This document shows, one piece after another, positions 57,414 through 64,000 of a stretch of 64,000 nt of DNA. The notes beneath the pieces are model-generated. The model was not told the origin of the DNA, searched no databases, and saw only the letters and a list, made by a program, of their open reading frames with translations. The DNA is from Herbinix hemicellulosilytica. Its GTDB lineage: Bacteria > Bacillota > Clostridia > Lachnospirales > Lachnospiraceae. The translations under genes were made by a program, and so were the position numbers. Every line of letters starts with the position of its first letter. Positions within the stretch are counted from its first letter, which is position 1. The stretch spans positions 1 through 64,000 of the forward strand of contig NZ_CVTD020000011.1 in NCBI RefSeq assembly GCF_002904165.1, given 5' to 3'.

Positions 57414-58397
57414 TTAATTTTTATACGGATGAATTGTTTGAATAGTACCGTCCTCATTATATTTCAATTCGGTAAATTTAATGCAGCGTCTGTGGTCGAT
57501 GCCGCCTGACAATGAAGCGTCATGATAGAACAGATACCATTTACCTTTGAATTCAACTATTGAATGATGAGTAGTCCAACCGATAACAGGTTCCAAAATC
57601 CTGCCTCTGTAAACAAACGGGCCTTTTGGATTGTCACTGGTAGCATAAACTATATAATGAGTAGTTCCGGTTGAATAGGACAGATAATAAGTTCCGTTAT
57701 ATTTATGCATCCAGGGACCTTCAAAGTAACGTTTGTCTTCATCTCCGGCTAATAAAGGCTTGCCGTTTTCGTCAAGGATCTGAATTTCCTGGGGAGGCTC
57801 TGCAAAGGACAGCATATCGTCGTTCATAACGGCGACCCTGGGTCCGATTGCAACTTCTTTAGGGTCTTGAGGGCCGGCATTCGGATTAAAGGTTCCGGTC
57901 TGCCATTTTTCCAGTTGTCCGCCCCAAATTCCTCCGAAATATAAATATGCCTTGCCGTCATCGTCTACAAAGATAGCCGGATCAATACTGTAACTTCCCG
58001 GTATATAATTCGGTTCCGGAGTAAAGGGTCCGGCAGGATTATCTGATATAGCTACTCCGATACGAAAGATACCCTCTTTATCCTTTGCAGGGAAGAATAA
58101 ATAATATTTTCCGTTTTTATAAGCTGCATCGGGTGCCCACATTTGCTGGCTGACCCAAGGAACGTTCTTCATATGAAGAACTTCACCATGGTCAACAACC
58201 GGAGCATCAACATCGTCCATAGAAAATACATGATAATCTTCCATGCGATATTGAGTGCCGTCGTCATCGGACTGGCCGTCGTGCTCCAGGTCATGGGACG
58301 GATAGATGTAAATTTTGTCTTCAAATACGTGAGCAGAAGGATCTGCCGTATAAATGTGAGTTACTAAAGGTTCATTTTGCTTTGCTTGTTTGCTCAT
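57414..58397 (-). CDS. GH43-family beta-xylosidase/arabinofuranosidase
   Basis: 327 residues, five-bladed beta-propeller. The three GH43 carboxylates are visible: D19 (TADPSAHVF), D139 (YSIDPAIFVDD) and E226 (RYFEGPWMH). No signal peptide, so it probably acts inside the cell on imported xylo- or arabino-oligosaccharides released by surface xylanases such as the GH10 lipoprotein. It has an AAGGAGAG ribosome site. Confidence 0.92.
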   Translation of the reverse strand: MSKQAKQNEPLVTHIYTADPSAHVFEDKIYIYPSHDLEHDGQSDDDGTQYRMEDYHVFSMDDVDAPVVDHGEVLHMKNVPWVSQQMWAPDAAYKNGKYYLFFPAKDKEGIFRIGVAISDNPAGPFTPEPNYIPGSYSIDPAIFVDDDGKAYLYFGGIWGGQLEKWQTGTFNPNAGPQDPKEVAIGPRVAVMNDDMLSFAEPPQEIQILDENGKPLLAGDEDKRYFEGPWMHKYNGTYYLSYSTGTTHYIVYATSDNPKGPFVYRGRILEPVIGWTTHHSIVEFKGKWYLFYHDASLSGGIDHRRCIKFTELKYNEDGTIQTIHPYKN

Positions 58398-58907
58398 TTA
58401 TACTCTCCTTGTAAAATGATAGTAATGATAGTAAATTATTCATATTTCTATTATACCAAGGAAAGAAAAACTATCAATAACAATTATTCATTAAATATAA
58501 ACCCGTATTTTGACATATTTGACAATCATTAAACAATATGCTGAAATTAAAATCTGTAATCGATTAAATATTGTAACCATGATATAATTAAATAAAATAA
58601 ATTCGTACGAATATGAAACCCAGACTGGATCTATATCAAAAATAAAACTTTATTTTTGTCAGGGCTAATACAAAAGAAATTAAACATAGCACAGATTCAT
58701 GTTATAATCATTAACATATTACAACTGGTAAATGATAGGGCTGTATCTATGTAAAGAGCATAGGATTTTACTGTAATATGTTAAAAACTAATTATCATAG
58801 AGCTTTATGGGCAATCAGGCATAAAAATTCATAAGTCATAATTGATTAAATCAAGTAATATAAACGAAGGATAAGGGTTTATGTTACAGAAAGGGGGAAA
58901 AGATGAT
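58398..58907. other. Gene-free region upstream of the FtsEX operon
   Basis: No gene. It contains the divergent GH43 start region, a possible -10 TATAAT at 58703-58708, and the inverted-repeat element at 58711-58784. Confidence 0.5.
58711..58784 (+). promoter_or_regulatory. Structured leader element upstream of the FtsEX operon
   Basis: A perfect 12-bp inverted repeat, TTAACATATTAC (58711-58722) and GTAATATGTTAA (58773-58784), encloses a 50-base region with an inner hairpin CTATG/CATAG and a GGTAAAT/ATTTTACT pairing. It begins a few bases after a possible -10 TATAAT (58703-58708), so it would form the 5' end of the transcript. It does not match any riboswitch I know. Confidence 0.5.
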
Positions 58908-60041
58908 ATGATTAAAAGAAGCTGTAAAATTTGTGTTTTGCTTCTTCTTGTGTTTGCAGTAAGTATTGTGGTCAGGCCTTTTAAAGTAAGCGGTGAAGTA
59001 AAACCAATTACAGAAGCAAATGAAAAGCTTAAGGATATAAGTGAGCAGGAGAAAGAAACTTTAGAAAAACTTTTTCTTATAACTCAGGAAATAGAGGGGT
59101 TGGAAAGAGAAGAAGCAAAAATATTAAAAGAAATAGCCGAACTTGGTTTGGAAATAGAAAAAATTGATTTATCCATAATAGAAGAAGAGGAAAATTATGA
59201 TAATTATCTGGGACTTTTTGAACAGGTACTGAGAAGCTATCAAAGGTGGGGGCCGGCGTCATATATAGACATTATTTTGAAAGCTGAAGATCTTACTTCA
59301 CTGATTAAGAGCCTTAATCTGATTAAAGATATCTCAAGAAATACCGGAGAACTGCTGGCTTCCATTGAGGAAAGCAGGCAAAGACTTGAAGAAAAGAAAC
59401 AAGAGCTTTCGGACTATTTGGCTTTGCTTGAAGAAAAAAATGAAGAGCTTAAAGATTCAATAGCCGCAAGGCAAAAGCTTGTAAAAGACCTGGAAAGCTT
59501 TTTGGATTCACTGGCGGAAGAGAAAGAACGATATGAGGAGCATCTTAACAATCTGAAACTGATGTGGGAAAATCTGAATGAACTGTTTTCCAATATAGTT
59601 GATGAATTCTCACGGATAATAAGTGAAGGGTATTTTACTGTTGAAGATTTAAATTTAAAATTCAGCCTTTTCTCTTTGAAAGGTTCTATACATGAGGACA
59701 CCATAAACCGCATTTTAAACGAGAATTCAAATTATTCGGAAATGATATTTCGTTTTGAAAATGAGGCGGTAAGAATTGAGATTCCGGATAATCATTTTAT
59801 ACTCGAAGGATATTTTGCTATAAGGAGCAAAACTGCCCTGGAATTTGTACCCGAAAGCGGCACTTTTTATAACATGGTACTGGAAAAGGAATCTATAGAC
59901 GAATTATTTAAAAATGGGCCTATGATAATTGATTTTGAAAAAATAGCAGGAGATATGATTACTCTGGATATTGAACTGAAAGAAATAAGCACCGGGGGCG
60001 GTTATTTGAATTTTACGATAAATTCCGGCTTTATGTTTTAA
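58908..60041 (+). CDS. Exported coiled-coil protein in the FtsEX operon (PcsB/CwlO-like N-terminus, no hydrolase domain)
   Basis: 377 residues. Signal peptide 1-30 (KRSCKICVLLLLVFAVSIVV), then a long coiled coil (about 33-235; EANEKLKDISEQEKETLEKL..., SYIDIILKAEDLTSLIKSLN in the middle) shaped like the FtsX-binding coiled coils of PcsB and CwlO. The C-terminal region (about 240-377) is beta-rich, without NlpC/P60, CHAP or other peptidase motifs. The gene is directly followed by ftsE and ftsX, so it is probably the extracellular effector of FtsEX. The lack of catalytic domain suggests an adaptor that activates a separate hydrolase. ATG 58908 follows GGGGG. Confidence 0.75.
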   Translation: MIKRSCKICVLLLLVFAVSIVVRPFKVSGEVKPITEANEKLKDISEQEKETLEKLFLITQEIEGLEREEAKILKEIAELGLEIEKIDLSIIEEEENYDNYLGLFEQVLRSYQRWGPASYIDIILKAEDLTSLIKSLNLIKDISRNTGELLASIEESRQRLEEKKQELSDYLALLEEKNEELKDSIAARQKLVKDLESFLDSLAEEKERYEEHLNNLKLMWENLNELFSNIVDEFSRIISEGYFTVEDLNLKFSLFSLKGSIHEDTINRILNENSNYSEMIFRFENEAVRIEIPDNHFILEGYFAIRSKTALEFVPESGTFYNMVLEKESIDELFKNGPMIIDFEKIAGDMITLDIELKEISTGGGYLNFTINSGFMF

Positions 60042-60128
60042 AACATTGCAGCATAAAACCATTTATAAAATATTAAAGATGCCTGTATTAATATATATGC
60101 CCGTATTTTCATAAAAGGAGGAATTTAC

Positions 60129-60806
60129 TTGATTATATCGGAAAATGTTTCGTTAATATATCCGGACAAGACTCAGGCTTTATTTGATGTAAATCTTGAA
60201 ATAAAACCCGGTGAACTGGTATACATAACAGGGCCCAGCGGCTCCGGCAAGACAAGTTTTCTGAAGCTGCTTATGGGTATGGAATTTCCGACGTCAGGGA
60301 GCTTAAGCGTATTGGGGGAAACGATAAATAAAAGTAATTACGGCAATATTCAAAAATTAAGAAGAAAAATCGGGCCGGTTTTTCAGGAATTTAAACTGAT
60401 ACAAGGAAGAACGGCTCTGGAGAATGTAATGATGGGTATGCGGTTTTTAGGTATTAAGCCAAAACTAATGAAAGAGCAGGCCCATGAGGCTCTGGAAAAA
60501 GTGGGACTCGGGCATAAGAAATATTCAAAAGTAGAAAATCTGTCATGGGGAGAATCTCAAAGAGTAGCTATAGCAAGGGCGGTGGCAAGAAAACCTTTGC
60601 TTATACTGGCTGACGAGCCTACCGGCAATTTGGACTACGACAATGCCATAAATATTCTTAAATTACTGAAATCTTTCAGGGAAGAGGATATAACGGTTAT
60701 TATAACCACTCATGCTACTCATTTGATAAATAATGAAAAAGATGCCATGTTTATTAATGTATATAAGGGCAGAATCACTGCGGAGCGTAAGGGGTTGGCT
60801 GTATGA
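60129..60806 (+). CDS. ftsE: FtsE, cell-division ABC ATPase
   Basis: 225 residues. Walker A TGPSGSGKTS, Walker B LLILADEPTGNLD and H-loop TTHATH are typical. The ABC signature reads LSWGESQRVAIARA, with Trp instead of the usual first Gly. FtsE drives FtsX to activate cell-wall hydrolases at the division site or side wall. It starts at TTG after AAAGGAGG and overlaps ftsX by 4 bases. Confidence 0.92.
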   Translation: MIISENVSLIYPDKTQALFDVNLEIKPGELVYITGPSGSGKTSFLKLLMGMEFPTSGSLSVLGETINKSNYGNIQKLRRKIGPVFQEFKLIQGRTALENVMMGMRFLGIKPKLMKEQAHEALEKVGLGHKKYSKVENLSWGESQRVAIARAVARKPLLILADEPTGNLDYDNAINILKLLKSFREEDITVIITTHATHLINNEKDAMFINVYKGRITAERKGLAV

Positions 60807-61690
60807 AAACTTTTTTGTATAACATAGGTTATTTTTTTAAAGAAACGGGTAGGATTATCAGATTAAATATTCTATCCAATATTTTTTCGATTATAGGTAC
60901 AGGCTTGATTTTGTTTCTTTTAGGACTGGTTATAACCGGGTCCGATATCGGAAACCATCTGGTAAATATGTTAAATGAAGAAGCCGAAATTAACGGTTAT
61001 TTTACAAAGGACATATCGGATTCTGACAGAAATGAACTTGTAGAAAAAATCGGAAAAATTTACGGGGTCCGCAGTGCCAGGCTTGTAAATGAAGATGAAG
61101 CCAAAAAAAAGATGGAAGATATACTGGGAGAAGAAGCAAAGATACTTGAACTTTTTAAAGAAAATCCCTTTGAAGCTTTTGTGGAGATTAGGATTAACGT
61201 AGATGAGATGGAAAACATCCTAGATAACGTTAAAAACATGAAAGGAATAGAATATGTCAGGGATAACAGAGAGGTCCTGGAAAAGATTAAAGATATTACA
61301 TATGCATTTAAAGTATTGGGCTATCTTTTAATAGCGGCGGTAGGAATTACTACTTTAATTATTTTGTCCCATATGATACGTCAGGGTATTTATAATAACA
61401 GGGAACAGATAAATACGTTAAGGCTGCTTGGTTCTCCCGGTGCATTTATCGGATTTCCCTATGTGCTTACAGGAATTTTGCTTACTTTACTTGGCGGAAT
61501 TTTGGCAGCCTTATCTGTGGTGCTTCTGATTAATACTGCATATGAAGGCATCGGAAGTACTGTTTTATTTCTGCCTTTACCGTCAAAGAATGATTTGATT
61601 GATAAAATGATAATTTTAATTCCTTCACTAAGTTTTATACTGGGACTAATGGGAAGTCTGTTTGGATTATCGTCAATAAGAAAGAAATAA
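60803..61690 (+). CDS. ftsX: FtsX, cell-division permease
   Basis: 295 residues with four membrane helices: one near 22-45, an extracellular loop domain (about 55-165) that contacts the hydrolase partner, then three helices (about 175-195, 220-245, 270-292). FtsX transmits ATP hydrolysis by FtsE to a periplasmic or surface coiled-coil partner, here probably the protein encoded just upstream. Start ATG overlaps the ftsE stop. Confidence 0.9.
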   Translation: MKTFLYNIGYFFKETGRIIRLNILSNIFSIIGTGLILFLLGLVITGSDIGNHLVNMLNEEAEINGYFTKDISDSDRNELVEKIGKIYGVRSARLVNEDEAKKKMEDILGEEAKILELFKENPFEAFVEIRINVDEMENILDNVKNMKGIEYVRDNREVLEKIKDITYAFKVLGYLLIAAVGITTLIILSHMIRQGIYNNREQINTLRLLGSPGAFIGFPYVLTGILLTLLGGILAALSVVLLINTAYEGIGSTVLFLPLPSKNDLIDKMIILIPSLSFILGLMGSLFGLSSIRKK

Positions 61691-61701
61691 GGGGAAAGAA
61701 T

Positions 61702-62892
61702 ATGCTTAAAAGATTAAATATTAAAAACGGAGACGAACTGTCCATACTTGGTTTTGGCTGTATGCGGTTTCCTACAAAGAACGGAAGTATCGATGAAGAA
61801 AGATCCATTGCACTGATCAGGGAATGCATACATAAAGGGATAAATTATTTTGATACCGCTTATTTTTATAACGGAGGAAAGAGCGAATCAATTCTCGGGA
61901 AAGCCTTACAAGGCGGTTATAGAGAAAAGGTTAAAATTGCCACCAAACTTCCTCCTTTTATGGTAAAAAAACTTGACGGGGCAAAAAGCATCTTTGCAAC
62001 ACAGCTAAAAAAACTTCAGACGGATTATATCGATTATTATCTTTTACACATGTTGCAGGACAAAGCTGGATTTGAAAGGCTTAATAATCTTGGAATTATA
62101 GAGTGGCTGGAAGAACTGAAAAAAGAAGGTATTATCCGCAATATAGGTTTTTCATTTCATGGTTCAAGAAACGACTTTGAAGAAATTTTAAAATCTTACT
62201 CATGGGATTTTTGCCAAATACAATATAATTATATGGATGTAAATAACCAGGCAGGGAAATACGGGCTGCAACTTGCTCATTCTATGGGTATACCGGTTAT
62301 CGTAATGGAACCCTTAAGAGGCGGAAGACTGGCGGACAAATTACCGAAAGAAGTGATAAGTGAATTTAAATCCTACAGTGAAAAAAGAAGCCCGGCCGAA
62401 TGGGCTTTAAGATGGGTTTGGAATCACCCTGAAGTTACCGTAGTCCTTTCTGGAATGAGCGATGAAAAGCAACTTGAAGAAAATGTAAAAACTGCTTCAG
62501 ATGCTATACCCAATTCACTAAGTGAAGAAGAACTAAAAGTTTTTGACAGAGTTATGGATATAATGCACAGGAAGACAAAAGTCCCTTGTACCGGTTGCAG
62601 CTACTGTATGCCTTGTCCTTTCGGAGTAAATATTCCGGCCTGTTTTTCAGTTTATAATGATAAATACCTGTTAAATGAGAAAAGTAGTAAAATCATTTAT
62701 TATAGGACCCTGGGGGGTTTATCAAAGCAGCCGGCATATGCTTCCGTATGTAAAGGATGCGGTAAATGCGAAAGCAAATGCCCTCAGCATATCGAGATAC
62801 GAAAAGAACTTGGAAAAATTAAAAAAGAGATGGAAGATTTCATTACCAATACGGCTTTAAAAATAGCAAGAAAGTATATGAAAATTTCATGA
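61702..62892 (+). CDS. Aldo/keto reductase with C-terminal Fe-S domain
   Basis: 396 residues. An AKR barrel (about 1-290) with catalytic residues in YFDTAYFYNGGKSE (Asp/Tyr), the Lys of IATKLP and the His of YYLLHMLQ. The C-terminal segment carries two cysteine clusters: CTGCSYCMPCPFGVNIPACF and CKGCGKCESKCPQHIE, as in the clostridial 'AKR plus 4Fe-4S' group (YccK-like). It probably accepts electrons from a ferredoxin. It lies 11 bases after ftsX, so it may be co-transcribed, but a functional link is not evident. Confidence 0.9.
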   Translation: MLKRLNIKNGDELSILGFGCMRFPTKNGSIDEERSIALIRECIHKGINYFDTAYFYNGGKSESILGKALQGGYREKVKIATKLPPFMVKKLDGAKSIFATQLKKLQTDYIDYYLLHMLQDKAGFERLNNLGIIEWLEELKKEGIIRNIGFSFHGSRNDFEEILKSYSWDFCQIQYNYMDVNNQAGKYGLQLAHSMGIPVIVMEPLRGGRLADKLPKEVISEFKSYSEKRSPAEWALRWVWNHPEVTVVLSGMSDEKQLEENVKTASDAIPNSLSEEELKVFDRVMDIMHRKTKVPCTGCSYCMPCPFGVNIPACFSVYNDKYLLNEKSSKIIYYRTLGGLSKQPAYASVCKGCGKCESKCPQHIEIRKELGKIKKEMEDFITNTALKIARKYMKIS

Positions 62893-62994
62893 AATATTTT
62901 TTGGTCTGTAATTCAGTAAAGCAAGTATTGTTTAAAATAATAAAAGTTTATAATAATATTAATTAAAGTAATACTGAGTTAAAAAATTTAAATG

Positions 62995-63030
62995 AATAGG
63001 GCGATGACTTTATAAAGTCATCGCCCTATT
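62995..63030. terminator. Terminator between convergent genes
   Basis: AATAGGGCGATGACTTTA pairs with TAAAGTCATCGCCCTATT, a perfect stem with almost no loop. It serves the aldo/keto reductase and perhaps the convergent esterase. Confidence 0.7.
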
Positions 63031-63119
63031 CATAATGGAGGAGGTTTAAATATAGTAAAAAAATTAAGAAAATAAAATTAATGATGAAATAAATTATTAA
63101 TTTATTATATTAAAGTAGA

Positions 63120-64000
<881 letters not shown>

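Overview
The window is AT-rich DNA with strong Shine-Dalgarno sites, frequent GTG/TTG starts, many U-tailed hairpin terminators and lipobox-type lipoproteins. This fits a low-GC Gram-positive bacterium of the Clostridia. Ferredoxins, bacteriohemerythrins and xylan-degrading enzymes (GH10, GH43, a feruloyl-esterase-like protein) suggest an anaerobic plant-biomass degrader, possibly Lachnospiraceae-like. The taxonomic placement is inference; no rRNA or other marker gene is present.

Positions 1-1590 carry no intact gene. They hold a tandem array of about 545-bp modules, each with three forward and three reverse copies of a ~15-bp motif and a terminator. A small lipoprotein and a MIF-type tautomerase follow. 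At 3061-3170 two well-formed sigma-A promoters diverge: one drives a DivIVA-like coiled-coil gene leftward, the other a ~20 kb exopolysaccharide operon rightward (3206-23322). That operon is a Gram-positive Pel-type system. It has a PelD-like c-di-GMP receptor fused to a degenerate sugar-epimerase domain, a PelE-like TPR membrane protein, a DUF2194 anchored protein, PelF and PelG. These are followed by an unusual extension: a DUF2304 protein, a GT4, a GT2, a DUF4874/DUF4832 protein, a GT2 fused to BspA-type leucine-rich repeats, a Wzx-type flippase, a GT-C-like membrane protein, a GT8 and an alpha/beta hydrolase.

From 23.4 to 29.2 kb lie metal and transport genes: a NiCo (czcD-type) riboswitch with an overlapping terminator ahead of a CDF exporter, a Cys-rich unknown, a complete IS256-family insertion with 8-bp target duplications, an MFS transporter and a ZIP transporter. 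From 29.7 to 37.3 kb come a DUF2207 protein, a GH10 xylanase lipoprotein, a DUF421/DUF4363 pair and a TetM/EF-G-like GTPase fused to a C-terminal NYN (YacP/Rae1-like) nuclease domain. From 37.5 to 42 kb there is a MacB/FtsX-type exporter whose permease is frameshifted, and a ferredoxin plus Fe-S membrane protein.

From 42 to 52.9 kb are an ECF sigma factor overlapping a repetitive beta-strand-rich partner, an MBL hydrolase, TrmO, a lipoprotein, two tandem bacteriohemerythrins (the second lacking one iron ligand), an MntR-like regulator, a P-loop ATPase, UppP and a GH25-SH3 protein with an altered catalytic motif. From 53 to 64 kb are a sugar-acid dehydratase/aldolase pair, a CofE-like ligase, a GH43 enzyme, a coiled-coil exported protein in an operon with FtsE-FtsX, an Fe-S aldo/keto reductase, and an esterase cut by the right edge. 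No tRNA, rRNA or CRISPR array was seen.

The most noteworthy items are the extended Pel-like locus with its pseudo-epimerase/PelD fusion, the translational GTPase-nuclease fusion, the FtsEX-linked coiled-coil protein without a hydrolase domain, the ECF sigma/beta-repeat pair and the tandem end-repeat modules at the left edge.
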